A DNA stretch of 64,000 bases from Nitrospirota bacterium (GCA_016212095.1 JACRHH010000032.1:1-64000); one strand, 5' to 3'. Positions 1-9,749 are shown, counted from the stretch's first letter. The notes: a model not told the origin generated them from the letters alone. Numbers and translations: made by a program.

Positions 1-82
1 CCGTGGTTCCGGCCCGCAGCCACCGCCCCAGCTCCTCACGATCCGCTTCCACAATTGTAAATTCCCTTGGCCGTTTTCCCAT
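1..82 (-). mobile_element. IS630-type transposase, N-terminal start only (runs off window)
   Basis: An ATG at 82 on the minus strand opens a frame that stays open to the window edge and begins MGKRPREFTIVEADREELG, followed by a WLRAGTT-like stretch. That beginning resembles the N-terminal helix-turn-helix region of IS630-family transposases. Only about 27 codons are visible, so it could equally be another small helix-turn-helix protein. It would be transcribed away from priA. Confidence 0.4.
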
Positions 83-137
83 GCCGGATACTCTACCACG
101 GAAATGTGAATGCTTAATGAATTAACCGCACGGTTCA

Positions 138-2117
138 CTAGAGCATGTCAACCGGATCGATGTCCACCTCAGCCTCGATTCCGCCGACCGCGCTGAATTT
201 GTCCATCAGCAGCCCGACAGCCGAGTGAAGCGTTCCGGAATGCGCGCTTTTAACAAGCAGATGCCACCTGAACAGGCCGCGCAGGCGTTCAAGCGGACAT
301 GGCGACGGCCCGAACACGCGCGCGCCGCTATATCGAAAGTCTTTGCATATCTGCCTGACTTCTGTTATTGCCGCGTCGAAGCGCGCCTGGACACGTCCGG
401 TCAGCACAATTCTGGCCAATCGCCGGAACGGCGGAAAGCCGGTTTCGCGCCGGTACTCAAGCTCGCGCCTGAAAAAACCTTCGTAATCGTGCGCGGCAAC
501 GTATTCGAACAGGTAATTCTCCGGATCGCGCGTCTGTATGAGCACCCGCCCCGGCAAATTTCCCCGCCCTGCCCTGCCCGCAAGCTGAGAGAAAAGATGA
601 TACCCGCGTTCGGCTGCCCTGAAGTCGGGCAGCCCAAGCATCACGTCGGCGGAAATAGCGCCCGCAAGCGTCACGCCCGGAAGATCATGCCCCTTGGCAA
701 CCATCTGCGTTCCAAGCAAAACACGCGTCTGGCCGCTCTCCATAGACCTGATTATCCGGCGATGCGAATCCTTGCGCGAAGTTGTGTCCGTGTCCATCCG
801 CGCCATGCCGATATTCGGGAAAAGCGCCGCCAGTTCCTCCTCGGCCCGCTCGGTTCCCTCGCCAACATACGCGGTTTTCAGTCCGCCGCACTTCGGGCAG
901 ACCGCCGGAAAAAAATCTCCGCCGCAGTGATGGCACCGCAGCCTTCCCGCCCGCTTGTGCCAGGTGAGCGAAACATTGCAAAGCGCGCATTTTCTCAAAT
1001 GCCCGCAGTCTTCGCAGATGACTGCCGGAGCGTAGCCGCGCCTGCTTATGAGGAAAAGCGCCTGCTGCCTTTCGGCCATCGTGTCGCTTATGGCCTCGGC
1101 AAGCTCGGCGGACACCGACGGCGAAACCATCGGCGTTTTCTTCATGTCGATAAGCCTGATCGCCGGCATCGGCCTGTCCTCGATCCGCCGAGGCATTGTT
1201 ATCAGCGCGTATTTGCCCTTGAGCGCATTGTAAAAACTCTCCATCGACGGCGTGGCAGAGCCAAGAATCACCTTCGCCTTCTGGTTGCGCCCCCGCACCA
1301 CCGCAAGATCGCGGGCGTTGTACTTCAGCCCGTCCCATTGCTTGTAGGTTGCGGAATGTTCCTCGTCAACTATGACAAGCCCAAGGTTTTCAAACGGCAG
1401 AAACACCGCAGACCGCACTCCAAGCACAACCCGCGCTTCTCCGCTTCTTGCCCGCCGCCATGCCCCGGCCCTCTCGCCGTTTGAAAGCCCGCTGTGATAG
1501 ACCTCAAGCGCATTGCCGAAACGCCGCCGGAAACGGTCTATAATCTGGCCGGTGAGCGCGATTTCCGGAACAAGAACAATAGCGCCCTTCCCCTCCGGCA
1601 AGTTTTCGACAGCGCGCAGGTAAATCTCTGTTTTTCCGCTGCCGGTCACTCCATGAAGCAGGAACACGCCGGAGTCTGCCGCGTTCATAGCGGAAAGCGC
1701 GGCAGCCTGATCGCCGGAAAGCTCCGGCCTGTCGGCAGTTCCCCGAACCGTCTCGCAGCCTTTTTTCGATCTTCGCTTCACGCCCTTCCAAACTCCAGCC
1801 GGAATCGCGTATTTCAGCACCGCGCCCTCCGGGCTCATGTAATAGCGGGCAGTCCAGAGAATCAGTTCAAGCAGCGATGGCGGAATAAACGGAAGTTGCG
1901 GGTTGTCGTTCATGGCCGAAACCGGGCGCAGCTTGTCGATAATATCTTCCGGAACCGACATGGCCGGGCCGATGACGATTCCCTCCGATTCGCCCCGCCG
2001 AAGCGGCACGGTCACGCGGCAGCCCGGCGCGGGTTCGGTCATGCCGTCGGGCAGTTCGTAGGTGAGGGGGCCAAGCGCGGCTGGAAGCAGGACGTCGTAA
2101 AACCGCCTTTGCGTCAT
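138..2117 (-). CDS. priA: Primosomal protein N' (PriA), replication-restart helicase
   Basis: PriA is the 3'-5' DNA helicase that recognises stalled forks and reloads the replisome. The 659-residue product has a Walker A motif (GVTGSGKTE), the DEEH box of superfamily 2 helicases, and a zinc-binding insert with paired cysteines (CEDC, CALC, CHHC, CPKC). A longer frame reaches 2168, but the ATG at 2117 gives the usual N-terminus (MTQRRFYDV) and overlaps the upstream pcm stop as ATGA. The longer N-terminus (RAAGWPPRFFKRRR) lies inside pcm and looks like out-of-frame sequence. Translation is probably coupled to pcm. Confidence 0.95.
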   Translation of the reverse strand: MTQRRFYDVLLPAALGPLTYELPDGMTEPAPGCRVTVPLRRGESEGIVIGPAMSVPEDIIDKLRPVSAMNDNPQLPFIPPSLLELILWTARYYMSPEGAVLKYAIPAGVWKGVKRRSKKGCETVRGTADRPELSGDQAAALSAMNAADSGVFLLHGVTGSGKTEIYLRAVENLPEGKGAIVLVPEIALTGQIIDRFRRRFGNALEVYHSGLSNGERAGAWRRARSGEARVVLGVRSAVFLPFENLGLVIVDEEHSATYKQWDGLKYNARDLAVVRGRNQKAKVILGSATPSMESFYNALKGKYALITMPRRIEDRPMPAIRLIDMKKTPMVSPSVSAELAEAISDTMAERQQALFLISRRGYAPAVICEDCGHLRKCALCNVSLTWHKRAGRLRCHHCGGDFFPAVCPKCGGLKTAYVGEGTERAEEELAALFPNIGMARMDTDTTSRKDSHRRIIRSMESGQTRVLLGTQMVAKGHDLPGVTLAGAISADVMLGLPDFRAAERGYHLFSQLAGRAGRGNLPGRVLIQTRDPENYLFEYVAAHDYEGFFRRELEYRRETGFPPFRRLARIVLTGRVQARFDAAITEVRQICKDFRYSGARVFGPSPCPLERLRGLFRWHLLVKSAHSGTLHSAVGLLMDKFSAVGGIEAEVDIDPVDML

Positions 2118-2779
2118 TCGTCTCCGCTTAAAAAACCGTGGCGGCCAACCAGCGGCACGAAAACGCATGGCGTTGACCAGCTCTGCCTGAATTCGCCGCC
2201 CGCTTTTTCGATGAGAACAAGCGCCTGCTCATATCTCAAGCCAACGGGGGCCACAAGGCGTCCGCCGTCGGCAAGCTGTTCCAGAAGCGGTTCCGGCACA
2301 TTTGGAGCGGCGGCTGTAACAATTATCAGGTCATACGGCGCATGATCCGGCAGGCCGATTGAACCGTCGCTAAGATAAGTTGAAACATTGCCGTATCCGA
2401 GTTCCGCAAGCGTCGCCGTCGCACGTTCGTACAGCGGCCTTATTCGCTCAACGGTGCAGACCTCGCGGCATAAAAGCGAGAGAACAGCCGCCTGATAGCC
2501 TGAACCGGTTCCAACTTCCAGCGCCCTGTCGGTTTCGCGGGGCTCAAGCATTTCGGTCATTACAGCTACCATGAACGGCTGGGAAATCGTCTGGTTCTCG
2601 CCGATCGGAAGCGCCCTGTCCTCGTAGGCAAACGGACGTATTTCAGGCGGCATGAACAGATGGCGAGGCACGCGAAGCATCGCGTCAAGAACGCGCTCGC
2701 TGCCAATGCGCCCGCGAAGCTGGGTTTCCACCATCATGCGGCGCAGATGAAGGCTTATGTCGGGCGAGTCCGAAATCAT
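2114..2779 (-). CDS. pcm: Protein-L-isoaspartate O-methyltransferase
   Basis: This S-adenosylmethionine-dependent enzyme repairs isoaspartyl residues in aged proteins. The 221-residue protein has the family signature GENQTISQPFMVAVMTE near residue 60, the SAM-binding loop EVGTGSGYQAA, and a C-terminal part typical of bacterial Pcm. It lies between ccoS (upstream, 6 bp gap) and priA (4-bp overlap), so the three genes form a tight minus-strand run. Confidence 0.93.
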   Translation of the reverse strand: MISDSPDISLHLRRMMVETQLRGRIGSERVLDAMLRVPRHLFMPPEIRPFAYEDRALPIGENQTISQPFMVAVMTEMLEPRETDRALEVGTGSGYQAAVLSLLCREVCTVERIRPLYERATATLAELGYGNVSTYLSDGSIGLPDHAPYDLIIVTAAAPNVPEPLLEQLADGGRLVAPVGLRYEQALVLIEKAGGEFRQSWSTPCVFVPLVGRHGFLSGDE

Positions 2780-2785
2780 TGAAAA

Positions 2786-2965
2786 CTATACCTCATCCGC
2801 GCTATCCGGCTTTTTTGCGCCGGGAACATCGTCATCGAGCATCCGGTGCTTCGGGCCTTCCATGTCGTCGAACTGGCCTGAACGCGCGGCCCAGAGCCAC
2901 GCCAGCCAGCCGGCAATGGCCACAAGCAGCGCGATCCAGATTTCGAGGAATACCGTCCAGAGCAT
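2786..2965 (-). CDS. ccoS: CcoS, cbb3-type cytochrome oxidase assembly protein
   Basis: A 59-codon frame not found by longer-ORF searches. It encodes one N-terminal membrane helix (residues about 4-27, MLWTVFLEIWIALLVAIAGW) followed by the hallmark CcoS motif QFDDMEGPKHRMLDDD and an acidic tail. CcoS is needed to assemble the cofactors of cbb3 oxidase in the cytoplasmic membrane. The usual partners (ccoNOP, ccoGHI) are not in this window, so the gene sits apart from the oxidase operon or at its end. The motif match makes the identity firm despite the small size. Confidence 0.85.
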   Translation of the reverse strand: MLWTVFLEIWIALLVAIAGWLAWLWAARSGQFDDMEGPKHRMLDDDVPGAKKPDSADEV

Positions 2966-3028
2966 AAGTTATCGTACAACATAATTAATCTGGACAATAA
3001 GCCCGAAAGCGCGTGTATGATATAAACC
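2966..3028. promoter_or_regulatory. Divergent promoter region between ccoS and acylphosphatase gene
   Basis: This 63-bp AT-rich gap separates two divergent genes. On the plus strand TGGACA (2991) and TATGAT (3016) resemble -35 and -10 boxes with a 19-bp spacer. If used, they would place the transcript start almost on the GTG at 3029, giving a nearly leaderless mRNA. This was assigned by eye only. Confidence 0.3.
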
Positions 3029-3331
3029 GTGGCTGCTTCCGGTTCCGCTAACAATAATGTTGTCCGCGTGCATCTGATAATTACGGGGCGCGTGCAGGGG
3101 GTTTTCTACCGCGCAAGCACACGGGCAACGGCGATGGCGCTTGGCGTTAACGGCTGGGTTCGCAACCTGCCCAACGGTTCGGTGGAGGCTGTCGCCGAGG
3201 GCGAGGCCGACGCGGTGGAGCAGCTTGCGGCATGGTGCAGGCAGGGGCCGCGCGGCGCGTTTGTTACCGGCATGACAATAAAAAAGGAGACGCCGACCGG
3301 CGAATTCCGATCGTTCGAGGTGCGTTACTGA
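3029..3331 (+). CDS. acyP: Acylphosphatase
   Basis: Small enzyme (100 residues from GTG 3029) that hydrolyses acyl-phosphates. The signature GRVQGVFYRASTRATA carries the phosphate-binding loop and catalytic arginine. The later NGWVRNLPNGSVEAVAEG segment holds the catalytic asparagine region. Most family members start a few residues before the HLIITGRVQG strand, so the GTG at 3068 is an alternative start. Neither start has a clear ribosome-binding site. The stop is 3 bp before the next gene, suggesting co-transcription with the HD-GYP protein. Confidence 0.9.
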   Translation: MAASGSANNNVVRVHLIITGRVQGVFYRASTRATAMALGVNGWVRNLPNGSVEAVAEGEADAVEQLAAWCRQGPRGAFVTGMTIKKETPTGEFRSFEVRY

Positions 3332-3334
3332 GGC

Positions 3335-5203
3335 ATGAAACCGATAAACGTCTATCATCCGGCTGACTATTCGTGCGACAGGCTCAAGGAGGCGACGGCG
3401 GCTTTTCCGATTGCATGGCGGCCTTGCGCCGGACAGATCGGCCCCGTCGAATCCCCGGCGGTTGTGATGCTGCCTGATGGCAGCGCATCATCCGCGCCGC
3501 CAAACGCGGCCATCTGCGTCATCGGCGGCAGCGAAAGCGGCCCACTTCTATTTTCGATCAAGGATCAAGGCGACGCCGAAGGATTCGCTTCCGGCCTGTT
3601 CAAGGTTCTGCCAGCGCTTGCGGACACGCCTAAAACCGCTCCAGACGACGGTTATGTGCGTGAGTTTGTTGACATCGGCATCCAGCTTACTGCCGAGCGC
3701 GACCTCGAACGCCTGCTGAACCTGATTTTAAGAAAAGCGATGCAGCTTACGGCAAGCGACGCCGCAAGCCTCTACCTTGTGATCGGCGAGGACAGCGAAA
3801 AGCATCTAGTGTTCAAGCTGGCCAACAACCAGTCCCGCCGGATAGTGCTCAAGGAACAGACAATGCCGATGACGCCGAAAAGCGTTGCCGGATATGTGGC
3901 GCTCACCGGCAAAGCGCTGATAATCGACGACGCCTATATTATTCCTTCCGACAGGCCGTATTCGCTGAACCGCGCATTCGACGAATCGCACAATTACCGT
4001 TCAAAATCAATGCTCGTAATCCCTATGCGGAACCATCAGGGCGACATAATCGGCGTTCTCCAGATGATAAACCGCAAGCCGTCCTTCGACATGACGCTTC
4101 ACTCGCCGGAGGTTATCGAGCAGATTGTCCTGCCGTTTACGCACGACATTAAAGACCGCATGACCGCGCTTGCCAACCTTGCCGCCGTGGCGATAGAGAA
4201 CAACCAGCTCTATGAAAGCATACGCAGGCTCTTCGACGGCTTCGTGCAGGCGGCTGTCACGGCAATCGAGCAGCGGGATCCGACAACGAAGGGCCATTCG
4301 CTCCGTGTAAGCGTGCTTACGGTGGAACTTGCCAAGGTTGTCGATCATCTGGATTCCGGAAGATTCGCCGACGCCAGATTCACGCGGGAGATGCTTCAGG
4401 AGCTGAGGTGGGCCGGGCTTCTGCACGATTTCGGCAAGGTCGGCGTGCGGGAAGACGTGCTGCTGAAATCGCACAAACTCTACCCGTTCGAGCTTGAGCG
4501 AATCGAAAACCGTTTCCGCCACCTGAAAAAATGCGTTGAAACCGACACCCTTCACAAGAAACTGAACGCGCTGATGCATCACGAATGCGCCGACTGCAAC
4601 AGCCTGTTTGCCGGATTCGAAAACGAGGAGGCGGCGCAGTATGCCCGGCTCGATTCGTTCCTCGACGCGGTTGTGAACGCCAACCTGCCGACAGTGCTTC
4701 CGGCGGAAAGATCGAACATGCTTGAGGAGATGAGGAACTGGCAGTATCCCTCGTTAAACGGCGGCGATCCGATGCGCGTGCTTCTTGACGACGAGGCGCG
4801 GGTGCTTTCGATTCCGAAGGGTTCGCTCGACGAGAAAGAGCGGCTCGAAATCGAATCGCATGTTACCCATACCTACAACTTCCTGATAAAAATTCCGTGG
4901 ACGCGCGACCTGAAGCGGCTTCCCGACATAGCCTACGCTCATCACGAGAAGCTGAACGGAAGGGGCTATCCGCGAGGGCTTTCCGGCCCGGAAATCCCCG
5001 TGCAGGCCAAAATGATGGCGATTGCCGACATCTACGACGCGCTCACCGCCTCAGACCGCCCGTACAAAAAGGCAGTGCCGATAGAAAAAGCGCTGGATAT
5101 TCTCGGCATGGAGGCAAAAGGCGGCGCGCTCGACAGCGAACTTGTAAACGTGTTCATTGAAAGCAAGGTGTGGCAGAGCACCGAGCGATTGCGGCAGATT
5201 TGA
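3335..5203 (+). CDS. GAF/HD-GYP domain protein, probable cyclic-di-GMP phosphodiesterase
   Basis: The 622-residue protein has an unassigned N-terminal segment of about 110 residues, a GAF sensory domain (about 115-285) and a C-terminal HD-GYP domain (about 300-610). The metal-binding HD pair lies in LLHDFGKVGV, and the GYP signature appears as HHEKLNGRGYPRGLSG followed by MMAIADIYDALTA. This suggests a working c-di-GMP phosphodiesterase rather than a degenerate one. An insertion of about 120 residues, with three nearby cysteine/histidine residues (HHECADCN), separates the HD and GYP parts. No membrane segment is seen, so the protein is probably cytoplasmic. Confidence 0.88.
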   Translation: MKPINVYHPADYSCDRLKEATAAFPIAWRPCAGQIGPVESPAVVMLPDGSASSAPPNAAICVIGGSESGPLLFSIKDQGDAEGFASGLFKVLPALADTPKTAPDDGYVREFVDIGIQLTAERDLERLLNLILRKAMQLTASDAASLYLVIGEDSEKHLVFKLANNQSRRIVLKEQTMPMTPKSVAGYVALTGKALIIDDAYIIPSDRPYSLNRAFDESHNYRSKSMLVIPMRNHQGDIIGVLQMINRKPSFDMTLHSPEVIEQIVLPFTHDIKDRMTALANLAAVAIENNQLYESIRRLFDGFVQAAVTAIEQRDPTTKGHSLRVSVLTVELAKVVDHLDSGRFADARFTREMLQELRWAGLLHDFGKVGVREDVLLKSHKLYPFELERIENRFRHLKKCVETDTLHKKLNALMHHECADCNSLFAGFENEEAAQYARLDSFLDAVVNANLPTVLPAERSNMLEEMRNWQYPSLNGGDPMRVLLDDEARVLSIPKGSLDEKERLEIESHVTHTYNFLIKIPWTRDLKRLPDIAYAHHEKLNGRGYPRGLSGPEIPVQAKMMAIADIYDALTASDRPYKKAVPIEKALDILGMEAKGGALDSELVNVFIESKVWQSTERLRQI

Positions 5204-5238
5204 AAGCAAAATGAAATAGAACCATTGCATATTCTTGT

Positions 5239-5259
5239 CATGTATGATAATCATACATG
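5239..5259. promoter_or_regulatory. 21-bp perfect palindrome, possible operator
   Basis: Ten-base arms CATGTATGAT / ATCATACATG flank one central A. The palindrome lies 36 bp after the HD-GYP stop and 56 bp before the icd stop, between convergent genes. There is no T-tract on either side, so it does not look like a standard terminator. An operator or protein-binding palindrome is possible, but its position between 3' ends is odd. Confidence 0.4.
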
Positions 5260-5275
5260 CGCGACATGACTGACA

Positions 5276-5294
5276 ATTCCCGGCAAGCGGGAAT
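5276..5294. repeat. Short hairpin repeat (ATTCCCG/CGGGAAT)
   Basis: Seven-base arms around a 5-base loop, followed by TGACG. Hairpins of this kind are widely dispersed between genes in proteobacterial genomes. It may act as a weak bidirectional terminator for the convergent HD-GYP and icd genes. No second copy was noticed in the window. Confidence 0.35.
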
Positions 5295-5314
5295 GACGAC
5301 TTTATACAAGGGTG

Positions 5315-6514
5315 TCAAACATGGCGCATATTCGCCGCAACCGCGTCGATAAACTCCTCCGTCAGCGCGTATTTTCCAACCTTCGGGTCGGCTATCAGCA
5401 TCAGGTCTTTGGTCATAACGCCGCCTTCGATTGTTTTTATCACCGTTTCTTCCAGCCTTCTCGCAAACTCCACGGCGCCGGAAACGCCGTCCATCTCGCC
5501 GCGCTTGGCTATCGCGCCTGTCCAGGCGAATATCGAGGCGACAGAGTTGGTTGAAGTCGGGTTGCCTTTAAGATGCTCGTAGTAGTGGCGCATGACGGTT
5601 CCGTGCGCCGCCTCGAACTCGAACTTGCCGTCCGGCGAAACAAGCACCGACGTCATAAGCCCAAGGCTGCCGAAGCCTGAGGCCCCCATGTCGCTCATCA
5701 CGTCGCCAACGTAGTTGGTGCAGGCCCAGAGCATTCCGCCACGGCTTTTCATCACCTGCGCCACAGCGTCATCGATCAGCATGTAGCGATAGGAAATTCC
5801 GGCGTCAGCGATGTCGGCCTTGCGTTTTTCCACTTCCTCGGCGAAAACATCGCGGAAAAAGCCGTGATATTTCTTTGAAATCGTGTCCTTGGTCGCAAAC
5901 CAGATGTCGATCTTCTCCGAAAGCGCGTAGTTAATGCACGATGACGCGAAGCTGCGGATGGACTTTTCTGTGTTGTGCATCCCCATCACAACGCCGCCGC
6001 CCTTGAAATCCTGAATCATCACGCGCCGGGGCTCGCCAGATTCCGGCGTTATTACGAGTTCGGCTGTCGCCGGGCCGTCGATTACCTCCTCGACGCATTT
6101 GTAGATGTCGCCGTATGCGTGGCGGCCTATGTGTATAGGCTCCTGCCATGTGCGCACGGCAGGCGGAATGTTGCCAAGAATGATCGGCTTGCGGAAAACC
6201 GTGCCGTCAAGTATCGAGCGGATTGTTCCGTTCGGGCTTTTCCACTGTTTTTTCAGGCCGTATTCCTTGACGCGGGCGGCGTTTGGCGTGATCGTGGCGC
6301 ATTTCACGCCCACTCCATGCGTTTTGATCGCCTCGGCGGCCTCGATGGTGACGGCGTCGTCGGTATCGTCGCGGTGCTTAATGCCGAGGTCGAAGTATTC
6401 GAGCTTCAGGTCGATGAAGGGATGGATCAGCTTATCCTTTATCATCGCCCAGATTATTCGGGTCATTTCGTCGCCGTCCATCTCGACGATCGGGGTTGCG
6501 AGTTTTATCCTCAT
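5315..6514 (-). CDS. icd: NADP-dependent isocitrate dehydrogenase (eukaryotic/IDP type)
   Basis: Converts isocitrate to 2-oxoglutarate and CO2 with NADP+. The 399-residue sequence is of the dimeric type found in eukaryotes and some bacteria (start [19 protein letters not shown]; substrate-binding [16 protein letters not shown]; later [10 protein letters not shown]). It is not the E. coli Icd type. GGAGAAAT precedes the ATG as a ribosome-binding site. Aconitase, the preceding cycle enzyme, is encoded about 14 kb away. Confidence 0.95.
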   Translation of the reverse strand: MRIKLATPIVEMDGDEMTRIIWAMIKDKLIHPFIDLKLEYFDLGIKHRDDTDDAVTIEAAEAIKTHGVGVKCATITPNAARVKEYGLKKQWKSPNGTIRSILDGTVFRKPIILGNIPPAVRTWQEPIHIGRHAYGDIYKCVEEVIDGPATAELVITPESGEPRRVMIQDFKGGGVVMGMHNTEKSIRSFASSCINYALSEKIDIWFATKDTISKKYHGFFRDVFAEEVEKRKADIADAGISYRYMLIDDAVAQVMKSRGGMLWACTNYVGDVMSDMGASGFGSLGLMTSVLVSPDGKFEFEAAHGTVMRHYYEHLKGNPTSTNSVASIFAWTGAIAKRGEMDGVSGAVEFARRLEETVIKTIEGGVMTKDLMLIADPKVGKYALTEEFIDAVAANMRHV

Positions 6515-6556
6515 ATTGGATTTCTCCGTGTATTTATTGAAAGCATGGCGGATATA

Positions 6557-9500
6557 TTACTTTATCAGCCGCTTGTAATACGACTCCACTTCCGACTCAT
6601 ACCCCTTTGGATACTTGCCCTCGCGCATCGCCTTCATCACCCGCTCGCGGAATCCGCGAAGCTCGCGCATCTCGGCTTCCGCCGGAATCTCCACATGCCC
6701 GCGCTTCACGCCCATGCCCTCGCCCTCGCCTTCCTGTCCGGGCTTGAAAAGCCTGAATTTGCCTCCGCCACCGCCCATGGCCATGCTCATCGCCATCGAC
6801 GCCTTCTGAAGCTCGCCCGCCGCTTCCGACAGTCTCTCAATTGCGCCGCGTTCCGATCCCGCTGCACCCGGCATGTCGCCGCCTTCCAGCCCCCCAGCCG
6901 CCGAGTCCATCTCCGAGCGGGCGGCTTCGGCCTTCTCCGCCGCGCCGCCGCCAAGAAACGAAAGCCGCTCCGAAGCCGAACGCAGTTTCCGCTGAAGCCC
7001 GCCGGTCTTGCCGCTCAGTTCGGATTCCTGTGCGGAAAGCTCCTTTGCCGCCTGCCTCTGGCGCGGCGACATGGGCGACTGGCGCGGCTGCTTCCGTGTC
7101 TTTTGAAGCTCCTCAAGCAGTTTCTCGATTGCGTTGTGGCCGTCGGCGTAGTACTTCGCCTCGTTCGCGCGTCCGGCGGAGTCCTGCTCGTCAAGAACCT
7201 GCGTCGTCTCGCGGTGGAAATCGTCGAACGAGCCGTTCAACGCCTGCGCCGACGACAACGCTGCCGGCATGTCGCGTCCAAGATTGCCGGCTATCTCGGC
7301 AATCGCGCCATGAACCCTCATGCGCGTCTCAAGGAATCTGGAAAAATTCTCCTTTTTGCCCGCGCTTTTTCGCCAGTGCATCACCGAGCCGAGCGCCTCC
7401 ATCCGCATGGCCGCTTCCGATATGGTTTTAAGCAAGCGCTGAATCCTGTCGTTCTGTTCCTGCTGCTGCCTTGTATCCGGCTGCTGTTTTTTATCGGGCT
7501 GCCCTGTTTTATCGCCGTCTTCATCGCGATCCAGTTCCTCGGTATCTTTCAGGATGTTTTCCTGTTCGGCTATCACCTCGCGGATTTCGGACTCAAGCTG
7601 GTTCATCTCGCGCATCACTCTGGCGTGGGCCTCGTCCGCCGCGCTGCCTGCCGCGCCGCCCATCGACGCCATGAGCTGGTTCATCATGCCGAGGATGTTT
7701 TCGGCAAGCTTTTTGGCGGCGTCCATGCCTCCCGCCTTAATCGCCTCCCGCAGCTTGTCGAGCATCTTGTTCATCTCGTCAAACGGCATGTTTTTCATGG
7801 CGTTGGAGTTTCGCATTTCGTCGGGCAGGGGCGGCGCGTTTTTCGACAGAGCGCTTGCAAGCTCGTTCATCATGCCCTGAATCTGATCCAGCAGCGGCAT
7901 CAGCTTGTCGGCGGATTCGCCGGATGCAATCTTGTCGAACAGGTCGCGCTGAAGCGAACTCATGCTTTCGCCTTTTGAAAGCGCTCGCTCCATGGCGATG
8001 TTTTTAAGCAGGTTTTCGACAGTCGCCATATTTTTTTTTGTCTGCCGGGTAACGTCGTCGCGCTTCTCGGCCCGGTTCAAAAACGGCTCGAAGGCGCGTT
8101 GCGTCTCCTTTTTCATGTCGGAAACAGCCGCCTTGGCGAACGATTCAGGATCGCTGTCCATGCGCTCCATGAATTCGTCGAACGCCTTTATCTGCTCCAT
8201 TATCTCCCGCGCCTCATCCTGAAGGCGTTTTATTTCATCGGAATTGGCAGCTTCGCTCTCCTCCTGATGGCCGTAATGCTCGTTCATGGCGCGAAGCAGC
8301 TCTTTCGCCTTCTTTTCCATTTCGGAAAGCAGCCTGGCGGTGTCGATGAAGGTTATGTCGATGGCCTTGCTCAATGCCTGTTTCGGGCCGGAAACATCGT
8401 CGTTGTCCCATACTTCAACGCGCATCTTGGCCCGCCCGCCTAGTTCCGGATGGGAAACCGGCCTGAAACCGACAGACGCGCTAACCGATTTGCCGGGCTG
8501 AATCTCGACCGGAATCCGTATTTCGGCGTTCCCGGCAAGCACGATTTCGGCGCGGCCAATGCCGAAGTCGTCCGACGACGCGAATTCGACATCCACGCGG
8601 CTGTCCGTGAATATCGTGAGCGATTCGGCCAACGGACGCAGAAGCTCGACCTTCGGCGATTCATCCGCAAGCAAATCCACCGAAAACGGCTTCATGTTCG
8701 ATGGAACCTCGCGCGATTTCCGCAAAAAACGCGCCTCGGCCCTGACCGGGCGGGAAACCGGCAACAACGCCCTGAATGCCGGGGCGCCGGCGGATTCCAT
8801 GAAAACAAGCGGAATTTCCGTGCCGTCCGACAGCCGCAGCGCGCCGGTTTCAACCGGCGAACTCAGGCGGCCATCTATTGTGAGAGCAGATCCCGGAAGA
8901 GCTTTGAATGCTTCGCCACGGGATTCAACCGTTGTGGCCGGAATTCCGGTGTACGGCGGCGGCTCGATGGTCACGCGCAGATCGCTCACAAAAATCTCAG
9001 GCGGCCAGAGCGCAGCCTTTATCGCCGTTATTCCAGCCATGCTTCTCGCCGGAAATTGCCAATGCAGCAAAACGGCGCCGATGAACAAAAACGCGGCCAG
9101 AGACGCGATGCGCCCGACGCCGTCATCAACCCGGATGCCGGGGATTTCGACACGTTTGGCGCTTGTTTCGGCTTGAAAAATCTCCGCGACGGCAAGCTCC
9201 GCGCTTGCGCCGCGTTTTTCCGCCCCGCCCTCGCCCCAGAGCGCGATGTCGGTTCCGGTCATGATAGTGTCGGCGCCGGTTCCGGCGGCAAGCAGCGCCG
9301 ATGCCATGCGGCGCGAAACCAGCGGCGAAGAGCGCCGCCATTGGCGCACGGACAGAACAGCGGCGCAAGAAAGCCCGGCAATAACGGCAAACGCGGCGAA
9401 CCAGTGGCGCGCGGAGGCAGGCAGAAGCGGCGGAATTGCAAACAGAAAGATCGCGCCCGCGCATGTTCCGGCTGCGGCTGCCAGCAGTATCGCGGCAAGC

Positions 9501-9565
9501 GAGCGGCAAGCGAGGTAAAGCCGGGCGCGGTCGATGCGCTTAATGAGTTCTGTTCGGGAATGCAC
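6557..9565 (-). CDS. DUF4175 family membrane protein
   Basis: The 1002-residue protein begins at a GTG. It has two hydrophobic helices near residues 20-70, a third near 155, a long extracytoplasmic beta-rich part (about 190-420) and a charged, glutamine- and methionine-rich helical C-terminal half with probable coiled coils (about 420-960). The overall plan and sequence match the DUF4175 (TIGR02302-type) family, whose function is not established. Members are large proteins anchored by N-terminal helices. No MoxR or DUF58 partner is adjacent. It precedes icd by 42 bp on the same strand. Confidence 0.75.
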   Translation of the reverse strand: MHSRTELIKRIDRARLYLACRSLAAILLAAAAGTCAGAIFLFAIPPLLPASARHWFAAFAVIAGLSCAAVLSVRQWRRSSPLVSRRMASALLAAGTGADTIMTGTDIALWGEGGAEKRGASAELAVAEIFQAETSAKRVEIPGIRVDDGVGRIASLAAFLFIGAVLLHWQFPARSMAGITAIKAALWPPEIFVSDLRVTIEPPPYTGIPATTVESRGEAFKALPGSALTIDGRLSSPVETGALRLSDGTEIPLVFMESAGAPAFRALLPVSRPVRAEARFLRKSREVPSNMKPFSVDLLADESPKVELLRPLAESLTIFTDSRVDVEFASSDDFGIGRAEIVLAGNAEIRIPVEIQPGKSVSASVGFRPVSHPELGGRAKMRVEVWDNDDVSGPKQALSKAIDITFIDTARLLSEMEKKAKELLRAMNEHYGHQEESEAANSDEIKRLQDEAREIMEQIKAFDEFMERMDSDPESFAKAAVSDMKKETQRAFEPFLNRAEKRDDVTRQTKKNMATVENLLKNIAMERALSKGESMSSLQRDLFDKIASGESADKLMPLLDQIQGMMNELASALSKNAPPLPDEMRNSNAMKNMPFDEMNKMLDKLREAIKAGGMDAAKKLAENILGMMNQLMASMGGAAGSAADEAHARVMREMNQLESEIREVIAEQENILKDTEELDRDEDGDKTGQPDKKQQPDTRQQQEQNDRIQRLLKTISEAAMRMEALGSVMHWRKSAGKKENFSRFLETRMRVHGAIAEIAGNLGRDMPAALSSAQALNGSFDDFHRETTQVLDEQDSAGRANEAKYYADGHNAIEKLLEELQKTRKQPRQSPMSPRQRQAAKELSAQESELSGKTGGLQRKLRSASERLSFLGGGAAEKAEAARSEMDSAAGGLEGGDMPGAAGSERGAIERLSEAAGELQKASMAMSMAMGGGGGKFRLFKPGQEGEGEGMGVKRGHVEIPAEAEMRELRGFRERVMKAMREGKYPKGYESEVESYYKRLIK

Positions 9566-9749
9566 GGAGAATTAGGTTATCAGACGGGCGAGCTTTTGAC
9601 AAAGCAGGGCTAAAGTTCCGGAGCATTTCGCACGATCAGGTTTCATGGCAATTCATATGGCCGCGCCTTGTTGCATCCGTGACGGCATTCCGCATGATTG
9701 CGCCATCTCTTTCGCGCGGCGCGCCCGGCAGCCTGCCTGAGGAGTACAC

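Noticed and set aside
225-1484. Plus-strand open frame of 419 codons
   Set aside because: Exact antisense of priA; no family resemblance, and long shadow frames are common in GC-rich genes.
5975-7978. Plus-strand open frame of 667 codons
   Set aside because: Runs antisense across icd, the gap and the DUF4175 gene; its His/Arg/Leu-rich composition is typical of a shadow frame.
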